From Nipponacmea schrenckii (lineage: Eukaryota > Mollusca > Gastropoda > Lottiidae): DNA of 64,000 nucleotides. Position numbers and translations under genes: made by a program. The DNA is taken from NCBI GenBank assembly GCA_030562195.1, contig CM060202.1, positions 5,022,001-5,086,000 of the forward strand, written 5' to 3'. The notes beneath the pieces were generated by a model. The model worked only from the letters and a program-made list of their open reading frames with translations, had not been told where the DNA came from and made no database searches. How positions within the stretch are numbered: the first letter of the stretch is position 1; the number at the start of each line of letters is the position of its first letter. Of this stretch, positions 1-12,345 are shown one piece after another.

Positions 1-199
1 TAAAGTATGCAGGTGGCGCCATATTTTCTTTGGAATCGCAACATTGTGCATTGCATGGAATACTTCATTTGTACGGTTTTAATGAAAACGTTTAAATATG
101 AAGTGATTTTAAAATCCAGTGGCAAGACAACGGGGTAAGCACACGTAAAACTCCGAGAATAACTCCTTGAAGTAATAATCATAATGTGTTTCAAACATA

Positions 200-3100
200 T
201 TAATTGCCTTCCCATGTCATGTAAAAAATCCAATATCCAATATTAAATACAATAAATACACCAGGGAAGGCAAGGCGGGAGATTTTGTCCATACGACGTG
301 CTCGTTGTCTATTTTGCGCTGTTACATTTGAAAGTCTTTTAGATCTAAACGGATTAGTTTTGCCATTAGTTTTCTCCTGAAGAAGAGAAACAAAGGATGA
401 TTACAAGAAATGCTAAAGAGATGAGAGTTGGAATCCACACAATTATACTCATTTATATCGTTACCCTAAAGAGGCAGACGTTAATCAAGCACCCATCTTC
501 GTGTTATAAGTAATTTAATGTGAAAAGACATCAGGTTTGCTATTCAAGGGAGACCACTGCCACATTCTACATGCATGCGAGTCAATAATACAGATGAAAG
601 ACAAGACAATTTGTAACTTATATTTGTTGTCCTTCACGAATTCCTGTAATTTTAACAACCAAACTGCTGGATATAGTAAAATTCAAAAAGTCGTGTACAT
701 ACCTCTAACATTACACCACCTTCAGCATCAATATGTGTTGAGGATATCTCTCCTCGTATTGTTTGTCTTCTTTTCTCTACCCGTGACATCACGTTGACGT
801 ATGCGAATTCAACCAACGCCGCAAACACAAAGAACAAACACATAGCCATCCACACATCGATAGCTTTTATATATGATACTCTGGGCAGATTGGCTCTGGC
901 ACCAGAACTTTGAGTAGTCATAGTCAGTACTGTCAGGAGGCCCAGTGATATACGAGCCGGAATGGCATCAATGTCCAACCAAAATGACACCCATGATAAA
1001 ATCACAACCAATATGCTAGGAATATATATCTGTGCTATATAATATCCGTAGTTTCTAATAAGGTAAAAGTCAGCACTTAAACATGTATAGTTGGCTGAAA
1101 ACAGATGTGAAATACAAACATTAAATAAAGCAAACGCTCATTAGTTTGTGTTTTAAGGGAGCTTAAGCCGGCAAAATATGCAAGCTACTGGGTTTTCAAC
1201 GGCTGAATTTCAGAGAATGTGATCGATCGGGCACCGCTTATTGCTCTTTTCTCATGTTTTCTTCTGTCTAGAAATCTTTGGAATGTAGGTTGACTGCCTG
1301 TTGTAAGCCATTCTTTAGTGTACATGGTTGAAGTGGGTCTGCTAGTATGCTTGAGGTGTGTGTATATATGTAGGGACCTAATAACTTCAAAAAATTATAT
1401 TAAAACTAGAGCAACTTTTGGACTTAGATACTAATCAATGCAAAACACGATACAAGGAGTACAGAATATATTCATCTTTCCATTTTGTGCCAATATCCTT
1501 ATAAGTTTGGCTCATAAATTCGATTGCAAATTTTGATGAATTCTTGTCTGTCACAACTTAATCTTACTTCTAGATTTTTTACTTACTATTGACATATGTT
1601 TTAGTACAATCAGACCAAGTCCACTTCACCATTTCAAACTGGGGTAGTTTGACTTCCGGTCGCTTTATAATTGGTGTTGGATTCCATTGGAAAATCAAAT
1701 TACTGGTAGAATAACCATCTGGAAATTTGGAAGGAAGAAATCATCCTTAAGTAGTGTTTTTACAGAATTCAAGTGTGTGTGTGGGTAGGGGTGGGGGCTA
1801 ATTAGAGTGCAAAATGGACAGTAACAAATTACATGTATTTTCCGAATGATCAAGTAACGATAAAACCATTTATTAAAGATTTCATGGAGTTCTACTAAAA
1901 AGTACCCCACGGTATGAGAAACAATCACATTTTAATAGCGACTGAAACGATTAAAAAATACACAATACCAAAAAGAATTCATTGTATAAAAAGAATTCAT
2001 CGACTATACAAAAGTAATTCGCATGACGTATGATAAACGAATACCGAATACGTCTGTCATGTGAAACTTAAAAAACAGAATATTCTGTCATAATGAAACA
2101 GACTGGAGTCAGTGAGCTAGAAAATTGACAGGAAACTATTAAACTATGTTTACTTACAGCTTTCCATTACAATATGACAATCTTGATCATCAAATGGGTA
2201 TTTATGTAAATCCATATCACAGCTTAGTGTCATTGATATCCTACAGTTAAAACAAGGGGTCACGATTATAACATAACGGGTATTTGAGTTAAACCAGCGA
2301 TGCGTTGTGAGATGCGCTAGCATGCCTTATTGTATCATAAAAGTGGAATCGTCTTTAGTTTTCAACGTATCTTGCATCGTTTCTGATTGACAGAGACATG
2401 AGCAATGAGAGAAATTGTACTTTTGTAGAATCTGCCTCATTTTTCTCACATTTGCAGGAATGGACGAACGTTTCCAGGAAAGTCCATCTATCTTAAAAAG
2501 GTTACATGATAGTATTACGTAGCGTTTAGTGAGCTACTGATAGGACGATCTTTAAATTGTCAAAAAAGAGTCCACTATGCTCAGAAATAGCTATACTCAG
2601 AAAGTAAACAATATTCTTCTCATCAGATATCTAATGCACATAATAATAAATGTCGAATAATGCACTCGCCTACAACTGTACTTTACTGTTCCGTTTGGAT
2701 AAATATGCATCAATCTATTTGGTACCGTTACGTGATGAAATATTGCATGTTTTTCATTGGTAAAAAATAAATCTGGAACCCATATCTTTTCCATCAACCT
2801 GGCATCAAGCTCCAAGGCTGTGATATTTGGTAACTGTTCATATTGTAATCTGTTGTCTGACCAAGATTGACGTAGAAATATGGTCAAGGAATAATCCTGA
2901 AAGAGATAATATAGACGTTTTAATTGAGGGCACTTTTGCAGCATTAGCCCACTTTTTTACCATTTCCAACTAAATTTATTAACGTGCAAAGTATCTGGAA
3001 CACGGGGCTTCGGTTTATGTCTCACACGAACGACTAAGCACTTAAGCATTGTCAGCCCTCTAAGTCGCTTCAGTGACAAGGGGAAACCGGCCTGAAAGTC

Positions 3101-6100
3101 TTTTAAGTTCATCTAAAAAATTTACGGGATTGAATCCTGATATACTTCAGAATACTGAGGATTGAGGGGCGGAACCCATATGATATATATAGATATCGTG
3201 AATCACAATCTCACAGATAAAGATGATATGGCTAGGTTCAAGTCGAAACGTCCATATGGTCTTAGCCTATGAATATGATAAAAACGCTCCAAAACGTCGT
3301 TGGATCATATGTGGCTGTTATATGCTTTATGCTTTGAATTATTCAATTGATATTGCATTGTTGTCCACATACCGTGTAATAATTCTGATATAAGAATAAG
3401 TGCTAGATTTATCATTAAATGGAATTGGTTTAATCTTGTGTTAAACAAGATATTGATTTCTGAAGAAGACTGAAGATTTTCTTCAATATAATTGAGCTTT
3501 TCCCAATGGTTTAACTTACCATTGTTGCCTCGCTAATGGAATCAAAACTAACAATATAAATTTGTACGGTAACCAGCGTTGGAATATCTGAAACAATAAC
3601 GAAGGCAATCTGATCTTACAGTGCTAAATATGCTCTTCAAAATTAGCACTGGGACCTAGTCAATAATGATATGATAATTAAGGTTTTTAGAAAGTGCAGC
3701 ACCATTTGGAATTCTTTCAGGCCAGGCCTATTTGTACAGTTATCTCTCTCGATATGCACATGTTTACATTTTTTTCGACAATCGTCTCACAATTTCTGAT
3801 TTTCTGACTTGATACATTGTAGGCATTGACAACCTCAAACTTCGTATGACCAATAAAACAACATAATGTAAACGTTAGGCACATTTATAAGATAGAAAAC
3901 ATTTTTACTGTCCCAGGAAGAAATAACTAAGTTACACTTGAAATGAATAAACAATTTTTTTCCCTTTGAAAATGAAGCACCTCTGCAATCCAGATAAAAA
4001 CACCTAATGTAATCATATTTTGTTCAGGTTTAAATTGATCAATTTTATTATCATCGAAAGAGATTTTGCAGTCCAATAATACCTCAATATTATTCATGTA
4101 CTTACCATCTTCGAAATTTGGTGGTATGTTAGGATCATAGTACCGTAATATTTTGGCTATGGCTTTCTCCCTGAAAATATAAAGAGTATACTTATTGCTT
4201 TAAATTAACTTTTCATAATAATTAACCTTACTTACTTTCAAAGAATTGAATTGCAACAAATGAAGTTGGTTTTGTTCAGCCTTATGTACCATTTACCAAC
4301 GGCAAATTTAAGTCGAATACACTTGAGAGTACTTTTAAACAGTTCAAAAGGTAAAGAAAATTTGCAGAGTGAAGTTTTCATGTTCAGTTTTCCTTTTCTA
4401 TGTTTCGCCTCTTATTTTTGCAAAAACGATAAATCAGACACCACAAAATTATACTAGTTTGATTTTTATAGTACTAGCCCTTTTTCGATCGGATCAAAAT
4501 TGTATTAGATAATCGGATCTGTTATTAGTCGTCTACAATATGGTTATTCACAATACGGTCACAAGGGATGTGTGGTGATAATTTAAATCGTAAGGCAATA
4601 ACAGAATTTCACAGTGCTTATAATTTAATCAGATTTACTTCAGGTGGCTGTACCAAAAACTGAAAATAACACAACATGTTCCCCTAATTCGACGACGAAT
4701 TAAATATAATCCGGCAATCCGTCTATAAGGTATTGGTGCCTATACATTCATTTGGTAGAAAGACTAACTTATATATTAATTTTAAAAGCAATCTTTGTTC
4801 ATTGATTAAAATTTTGTTATACAAGAAGAATCGGACACAATGATTTGCCTGTATACTGACATAATTACACAAGGATTCTGACACAATGCTTTGCCTGAAT
4901 ACAGATATAAATACATAAGGTTCGGACACAATGCTTTGCCTGTGGTAAAGACATAATTACAGAAGGTTCGGACACAATACTTTGCCTGTGTACGGACATA
5001 ATTACAGAAGGTTCTGACACAATGTTTTGCCTGCGGTAAAGATATAAATACAGAAGGTTCGGATACAATATTATGCATGTGTACAGACATAATTACAGAA
5101 GGTTCGGACACAATGCTTTGTCTGTAATCAGACAAAATTACAGAAGGTTCGGAGACAATATGCTCCATACAATTAAATCCCATTCGTTAAGCGAGCATGT
5201 TTAGATCATAAAATGTAAAACGATATCATTGTCATGTCAAAAAGCCATCAATTCATGAAAACAATGTTTATTGGCTTGCAACAGATGGTTAGATATATGC
5301 AATTAATCAAGGGAAGATAATGAATGAATTTTTTAGTTTGATCAAGAAGATCATAATACATGGCGAGAATAGTATATAACTGATATCTGCATATATGATA
5401 TTGATTATTCATGTTTGAAACGTAACATCTTTGTGAAACGACTAGCTATATGGAATGTGGAGGCTGATTTGAAAACTTCATCGTGTAATCGCATAATGTA
5501 CCTTAAGCATAATTATGGTCTCCTGAGCAAACTAGTGCGATAAGGAGAAAATTGCTGACATTTCAATTTAGTTTTACAGAGGGATTACTGAATTGGTACA
5601 TGTAGCCACTATTTGACTGCTATGTGATAAGAGTAGAATCAATGCCTTTTTTCTACTCAGTCTACCTGTTGTCAGCTGTAGGCCAAAAATATGTTAGCCT
5701 CTTGTGAATTATTAGCTCAGCTGTATAAAAGTTCACCTCATTATTGATCATTTTACTGTCGGTGTTATTTGCCATAAACCATTCATCTTAAATGAACTAT
5801 TTACATTTTAGATTGATTTTAATTGGAGCTAGGAGAGTAGATCTTGAACATTACAGTTAAGAATGATCTTCAGCGCTCTACATCGAAGAAACACCATGAA
5901 TAAAAGATCGAACACGAGTTAAGATTTGAAGAATGGGTATGGATGAAAGAAAAATTGAAGAACGATCATGACTAGAACAGTGAGGAACGAACAAAAATTT
6001 ACCCTGTAATTTCTTTGACCTACGGATAAACACCCTTGCCTGGTAACTAACGCACGTTTCGGTGGCAATTATATCAACGATATATTCACAAGAAGTTAAG

Positions 6101-6343
6101 AATATACAGAAATCAAACCGTCGGTTGTTCAGCCATATTAAATATACAAAGGATAATAGAAATATGTGCCTATTTAGGGAAAATGTGGCAAATGTCAAAT
6201 GATCACATTATAGACTTAAAAATATAAAGTCGACTTAAGTTTTAAATGTCTGATCATACTTACAGTTTAGTTCCAGATGAGCTGAGAACGGGTAATATTA
6301 ATAACATAATTATCAGCATCTTTCTGCCCTTCAACCAACACAT
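200..6343 (-). CDS. Cys-loop anion channel subunit, glycine-receptor-like (8 coding exons, 407 aa)
   Basis: Ligand-gated chloride channel subunit of the plasma membrane, expected to form pentamers. Coding exons, 5' to 3': 6343-6264, 4170-4106, 3587-3520, 2896-2670, 2240-2158, 1718-1587, 1094-703, 376-200. Phases agree throughout and the total is 408 codons with TAA at 202-200. Visible: signal peptide (residues 1 to about 23), loop D Arg (R80), FFTNEK (115-120), Cys-loop C154/C168 with 13 residues between, loop B ESYGY, a second pair C212/C223 with 10 residues between as in glycine receptors, M1 ending VVILSW, PARISLG before and into M2 (P264-A265-R266 implies anion selectivity), [11 protein letters not shown] after M2, M3, a short M3-M4 loop of about 60 residues, and M4 (residues 384-404) just before the stop. 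The first Met (6343) follows an in-frame TAG; a second Met lies at 6319. An ATTAA-type poly(A) signal may lie near 78-83. Odd: Leu at M2 6' and a GC donor after exon 4. The family is firm; the ligand is not known (glycine, glutamate, histamine or other). Confidence 0.93.
2668..2671 (-). other. GC-AG splice donor of the channel gene, intron 4
   Basis: The exon coding the YSCR stretch ends at 2670 and the next base pair on the minus strand is GC, in the context AG|GCGAGT. This is the usual strong consensus around GC donors. It is the only donor that joins in phase 2 to the next exon (which starts at 2240 after TAG) and gives the family-standard join before the TLSC of the Cys-loop exon. No nearby GT gives the right phase without adding about 20 residues. 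Confidence 0.75.
4834..5165. repeat. 45/46-bp minisatellite, about 7 copies, in channel intron 1
   Basis: Tandem units begin with gacacaatgctttgcctg and end with acagaaggttcg. Successive starts at 4834, 4880, 4925, 4971 and 5016 show spacing alternating between 46 and 45 bases. The overlapping minus-strand open frames of 67-125 codons here are made only of this repeat and are not genes. It lies between the first (6264) and second (4170) coding exons of the channel gene. Confidence 0.9.
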
Positions 6344-9200
6344 TTTATTTATTATAGATAATCTATTCTAGTTTATACACGATGAATCTTGATATACAGT
6401 ACGTTCTATACAATCTATTTTAAATATAGTATGGTATACCACTAGCACAGTTCACGTTGAAACATTTCTTTTATATTCCATTTCGTCGTGCATTGATCGT
6501 TTAATTCAGTATCTTCCAAAAACGGGTTTAGCATCCCAAAGAACACTGCAGCTACTGCAGTTTAATCAAAGATATTCTCATAAAAAGTGATTTTCATCAA
6601 AGCACGCTATCCTTGCAACAAATCATTATTATTTTCAGTATCAGTAACCGAAACTTGTTTAGTTTTACGATAAAACCTCCTGGTCTAATTGCAAAATTCA
6701 ACCTTTAGGTCCGAATCAACATTTCATCATGAGACTAGCACTTAGAAATAGAATCCCTGCTGTCCAATAACATAAATGCGTTTATACACAAAATGATAAC
6801 ACTTCGATTATAACAGTTAACCGTTCTCTTTACGCCATACCTATATAAATAGTTTATAGCTGTGTCAGACAACACTGTTTTCACCGAGGCGATAAAGCAT
6901 GATTTTAGTGCTTGGTAGGCATGAGTATTGATGTAAGACTAGTACAACTGAATCGATGAATAAACTTATTATTCCAAGCTGTGTCCAACTACAACTGACA
7001 CTATTACACCTGATTTACATGTTTGTTTATATTGTTAGTACATGTATGTAGGTATAAAGTATATAAGTATATACCAAACAGTTGATCGTCTAAAGGGAAT
7101 CAAATGTCGATATATATTTACTATTCCAGCTGATAGAGCTCAAATTTCAGAATTCAGCCTGATTATCCTTAAAAAAGGTTTTCTTACATCGATAGTTTAC
7201 AATGTCTAGACACAATTCAATAACTTTTAAAAATAATTCTAAAGACACACTACTTTATAACAGTATTACAAAGAGTGGTTCTTATAGTGGCAATGCAACG
7301 TAATTATACTACCATCTCATCGATAAAGCTAATAGAAACCAGATAATATTATGTAAATCAAAACTGTATTGATAATGTATTATTAAGATAATGTTAAAGA
7401 TAAACACATTCACCTTCCAGACGTTCCATCCGAGAATCCATCAGATCAGAATTGGATTTGATAAGTGCCCTCTGTAAAAACAATTTCATACTTTAATACG
7501 TAACCATGTAACCGAATACTTTAAGAACATACGCCAATTAAATCGAATCAACCAACGCTATCATACATATACTAATATATATATATATACATATAGCTTA
7601 TTGATTTTCGAGATCTTGACTAAAAAGAACAAAACCTCAATCTCATATCACGAATAAGAAGCATTAAACTTAAATTCAAATCTCTACACACTGTTAATAG
7701 AATATTGAATATAATTTATTTAATAATTCATACAGGGAATAATATTAATAAACCACTTCGAAAACTTCTCAAGAATCATAGCTACCATATAAACGCTTTC
7801 ATTAAAAACATTTGACTAAGTAATCTACCTGCTATTTCCCTATTACTTTGCAATCTCTACACCTTGCAAGACGTTTTAAAACCGTCTACATAATTTCAAT
7901 TGTTCTATTACAGCAAAAACATTTATATTCCGATACACAGTAACCCACTAAAGTCATACCGAAAGAAGCACATCTTCCTTGAAATAACAAATTCTTATTC
8001 CTCTGATACAGTTAATACTCCATTATATCAACTTCAGTCGGCATGATAATAGTCCCCTTAATAGAATCAATAAAACCACGATGGAATGGTTTGTAATAGG
8101 GAAATTAAAAACCCAATAAAGATCTAAAGCCATCACAAATGCTTAACTGAGATTGAAGCTATTGAGTCAAATGAAATGAAATGAATGGAGTTTTACGTCC
8201 TACTCGAAGCTATCGAGTCAAATGACTTTATCTACACTAAACGATGCATACCAACTTATTACATTCTACCCAAGAAAATAAAATAGATAAATGAAACATA
8301 CAAAAAGATATTTAGATTTGCGACTTCAGCAATGCTTAAGACCGAGTTCACACTAAGATCACATAGTAATATATCCATTATTATTTCGTATCAGACAGTC
8401 ACACTGTATTGAGTAGACATAATAAGACTCGTTGAATATTTATATTACATCATAAAATTCCTACCACGATCACTATACGAAACACTTTCTGAGACGAGGT
8501 AAGATTTTTGTACAAATAATGCCATCCAATGATGCCACCAAGTAAAGATGTCCTTTTTTTCTATGGAATAACTGTTATGGTTCATTGGCAGCATCATTTT
8601 CTATTATCCTACACGGGGTGAAAAAAAAGTGCTCAAATTTCAGTTTACAAATAATTATCTCTCGAAGCATACTTACAAGAACCACAAAATAAAATTAAAA
8701 AAACTCAATAAGAAGCAAAACAAAATAACGGAAATTGATACAGAATAACCCAATATGGCCTCCACAGAACTTAAATTGTCATAATAACTTCAGATTACAG
8801 ATTACTGAAACAAAGTCGTAGACATTACGAATAGCAAACATGAAATAACAGTTCAATTTATACGAGTGTTAGACAAGCACACATTATTATAAACAAAACA
8901 ACATTAATCGTCTGTCCTAAAAGGCGAATATTTGACTTCAGAGCTCTACATACCGAAATGTTTGGGAATATCTTGACCGACAATCCAGTCTATAAATTAT
9001 GTACATAAAATACAGTCTAATTAAACTATAGGCCTAACTTTCATTCGTATCTTTCGTTTCGTTTCGAATGTTTTTATTATCTATTGGCTTTGTACGTAAC
9101 CACCACAGTTAGGTCTAACACTGACCTTCAATACGGACTGTTCGAACGACCTTTGAACTCAGTTTTAACCTAACAAACAACAACTTCTGTCTGTGAACAC
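6344..9200. other. 5' flank of the channel gene; no gene recognised
   Basis: AT-rich sequence holding the presumed promoter of the channel gene. I cannot place a transcription start. A short AT dinucleotide run lies near 7575-7592. A fragment at about 8168-8215 (containing ggagttttacgtcctactc, minus orientation) matches the tail of the SINE-like family seen elsewhere in the window. One possible tiny exon (7414-7471) is listed separately. Confidence 0.5.
7414..7471 (-). CDS. possible isolated 58-bp exon, unknown gene
   Basis: On the minus strand a good acceptor (tttttacag, ending at 7472) precedes 58 open bases coding RALIKSNSDLMDSRMERLE, followed by a donor GAAG|GTGAATG. The peptide is charged, helical in character and could be coiled coil. 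It ends in phase 1. I found no neighbouring exon that continues it. The first exon of the channel gene has an in-frame stop just upstream of its Met, so this is not an obvious coding extension of that gene. It could be an exon of an unrecognised gene, an alternative or non-coding exon, a mobile-element remnant, or chance. Confidence 0.25.
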
Positions 9201-9204
9201 ATGA

Positions 9205-9565
9205 ATGCTTCTGGATCATAAAATACGACGACAGCACAGATTAACTACCAGAATGCCTCTGGATCACAAGATACCAAGACAGAACAGAACAACTGACAGA
9301 ATGCCTCTGGATAACAAGATACCACAACAGGAGAGATTAACCAGCATGCTTCAGGAACACACGATGCAGTGACAGCCAACAGCAACTGTCATTGAACGCA
9401 AGATACAAAACACTACACATATCAACTGCTAGAATACAACTGGATAACAAGATAACACAACAGCACAGATCAACTAGCAGTATGCTTCTGGAAGACAGAA
9501 TACCAAGACAAGAAAGATCAACTACCATCATTCTTCTATCCTTCTGGAACACAAGAAGCATATAG
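9205..9565. repeat. degenerate tandem repeat, period about 54-56 bp
   Basis: Units built around 'atgcctctggatcacaagat', then 'accaagacagaacaga' and 'caactgacagaatg' recur about six times with substitutions and small indels, for example near 9205, 9251, 9300, 9345, 9430 and 9480. The minus-strand open frame at 9337-9561 is a by-product of the repeat. Confidence 0.7.
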
Positions 9566-11000
9566 ATAGATCATAACAACCCCTATTGGGACGCTTTCCA
9601 ACTTCCTTATACTTCCTTTCTGGTCATTTTCGGAAATATTCAATCTAGCTCTTGGAAATCCGATTTATCCCAATCTGCAACCCAGTACCGATAGCAATTA
9701 GAATTGAAAAAAACCGTCTAATGCACTAAAAAGTAAATCAAATAATCTGAGTCGAGTCAATTACATCCTTTTGCTTGAAATGACTCTATGTATAACGAAA
9801 TAAAATGAGTAATATTGGATCCCATTAATATTTTTCTCATATTTATATTGCTGTCACAAGTATAGTAAACAGACCTGTTGAATAAATCACTTAATGCAAT
9901 TATTCATCAATAGAATTCCTCAAAGATCAAGTATGACCAAAGGTTCAATGGAAATGGTCAATCCTCGAAGGACTAAGCTATGAAACAGATAACGTTATCT
10001 ATCTACATTTTATAGCTAAAACAACAAACACGTCAATGATAAGTTAGGAAAAGCAATGAACTTGATCTTAATTTTCAGTTGCTAATACACATCGCCCTAA
10101 CCAACACCCTCCCTCCTCCGACCCACCTAAAAACTTTATTTTCTTGGCACTAGCTCTCCAGTTTTACATAGTACAGACCAAACAACGCAAGCAAACCTTT
10201 CTATTGAAAGTATTCATTTATCCAGTATCCACATGCAGTAAATGTTTTAAAATGAAAGACTTTACATGTTGCTTAAATATCAAAAGCAGCACGATGCACT
10301 CCGAATACACAAAAAGATGACCAAAAAGGTACAAGTCCATAACTATATAAACTCATTGCTCCAAACGATCTTTATTCAGTCTAAAATAGTACCATTTGCT
10401 AAATTGTCTACAGCATCACGGCGCATACTATCCAAATAAAAATAATAAAAGTACCAAAAAGGTACAGGTCCATAATTGATTCAATCAACTGCATTGATAT
10501 GCAATTTTACATGCAACCATACCCAATAACATAAACAAAATGGATACTGAAGACGATTCTACTACAACTTCATAGTCACAAGAAGTACTACATTAAGTGA
10601 GATATGTTTGGGTGATTAATGATCGATACATGATTTTTAGAACACGTTACTAGTAAATTCAATTGATTGGTGAAACAGGAACATTTTTAATTGTGTCGAT
10701 GTTATCAACAACATCGATATTGTCACCAAGACAATGATTTATGATATCGACATAAACCTTATTGGATGTCAACTAATAAACGGAAAGTAAAGAGGTTTTT
10801 AAAAACTGTGCATTTATCGTGACCACAGATAGAACCAATTTACACCATTTCACGACGTTTCTGATTCCTATAATATCTTTAAAATTAAGCGTGTGGCTAT
10901 ATCACTTATCTGATAAAAGCTTATTTTACGAAGAGTGACGTAATCACCAGAGATGTCTGTTCAAAAATTGGAATGGTGCAGATCGATGCAATCAATCTCA
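9566..11000. other. no gene recognised
   Basis: AT-rich sequence with no supportable coding exon. Short related phrases (aaaaggtacaagtccataa near 10325 and aaaaaggtacaggtccataa near 10455) suggest a small local duplication. Confidence 0.5.
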
Positions 11001-11545
11001 AGTACTCATAACAATTTTAGAAAATTAACAATCCCTTAACGCTTCTTTTAAAACTGAAATTCATAGCAGACTGCTGTTTTTCAGTAATAATGGGTCACTT
11101 GAAGACAGTTAAAAAGGATAGTATATCAATTCTAAATAAGACAATCCAACAATACTTAGCCTTCTATATAGCAATCCCCAGTACTCATAACATTTTTAGA
11201 AAAAAATTACAATCTTTTTAAGCTTCTTTCAAAACTGAAATTCATACCAGACTGCTGTTTTTCAGTAATAATTGGTCCCTTGAAGACAGTAATAAAGGAT
11301 AGTATATCAATTCTAAATAAGACAATCCAACAATACTTAGCATACTATATAGCAATCCCCAGTGCTCATAAAATTTTTAGAAAATTTACAATCCCTTAAA
11401 GCTACTTTCAAAACTGAAATTGATACCAAACTGCCGTTTTTCAGTAAGAATGGGTCCCTTGAAGACAGTTATAAAGGATAGTATATCAATTTTAAATAAG
11501 ACAATCCAACCATACCTAGCATACTACTAGTATATAGCAATCACA
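11001..11545. repeat. three tandem copies of a 179-181-bp unit
   Basis: Copies start at about 11001, 11180 and 11361, each opening with agtactcataa or agtgctcataa. Each contains 'actgctgtttttcagtaata' (copy 3 differs slightly), the ggtccctt-gaagacagt block, 'aaggatagtatatcaatt' and 'aagacaatccaacaatac', and ends with tatagcaatc. The copies differ at only a few per cent of positions by eye, so the amplification is fairly recent. Confidence 0.9.
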
Positions 11546-12104
11546 TCTGAAAAAGCTTGTGTAGATTTACTTCATTTTAAACAAGCCCGTAATTACATCA
11601 ACTTATAATGTATAATATAAATATTCATGTTATATTGCATACGAGGTATAATCAATATTTAAACAATTACACATGTTGAGTTATCATACACACCTGTATA
11701 TAATATTGGATTGGATATCAAAACCAGCTATTTATCAAAATTGATTTTGTTACAATTACTGTTTGTGTTTTAATTTATTTTTGACCCTAAATGCAATTCT
11801 TTTAACATTAGCACAATTTTACTAATTTGAAAAGGGAGTCTAAAAACAAAGTTTATTTTACCCAAAAAAAGATTCAATTAAAATTGGAATTTATGAATAA
11901 TTAAATAGAAAATCAAAAAAAATCAGCCGAGTAACATCATGTTTCAAGTTCCTTTTTTAATAAAATTAATATATTTCATACTTTATATGTATTGAGCACT
12001 ACTTTAACATTGAAGTTTATTAATAATTGTATTCATTTAGTTTTTTAACTTCGCTTCTGAAGATTTACTTAAGTGACATTTAGTGTCCAGTTATTGCTTC
12101 TGAA
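11546..12104. other. no gene recognised
   Basis: Very AT-rich unique sequence; no open frame, splice-bounded exon or repeat that I can support. Confidence 0.5.
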
Positions 12105-12345
12105 GATGGTAGTCATGGTGGCTCTGTCAGATGCTTTGCTTTGGTCGCTAACAGCAAAAGTCGAAATGAACATTCGGATTTTTCAACCCGGTTTCCTCTT
12201 GTGAGTGATGCAGCTTCACATCGTGATCGGAAGTGACAATAAACCGAGGCACTGTATGCTACAGACTGTGCACATTAAAGATCCATCGACAGTTGGACGT
12301 CTTCAATAGTCTATTAAATAAAACTTCATTTCATTTCGCTTCTGA
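12105..12345 (+). mobile_element. SINE-like element, plus orientation
   Basis: Shares with copies near 46360 and 61110 the order: tRNA-like head (ggtggctctgtcagatgc), 'ttttcaacccggtttcctc', 'gacaataaaccgaggcac', 'tgctacagactgtgcac', 'ttaaagatccatcgacagtt', and an A-rich tail with cattt repeats. The head looks tRNA-derived; the family name is unknown to me. No protein is coded. Confidence 0.7.

Noticed and set aside
2671..2740. GT donors near the end of channel exon 4
   Set aside because: None gives phase 2 with the family-standard protein join; the GC donor at 2669/2668 does.
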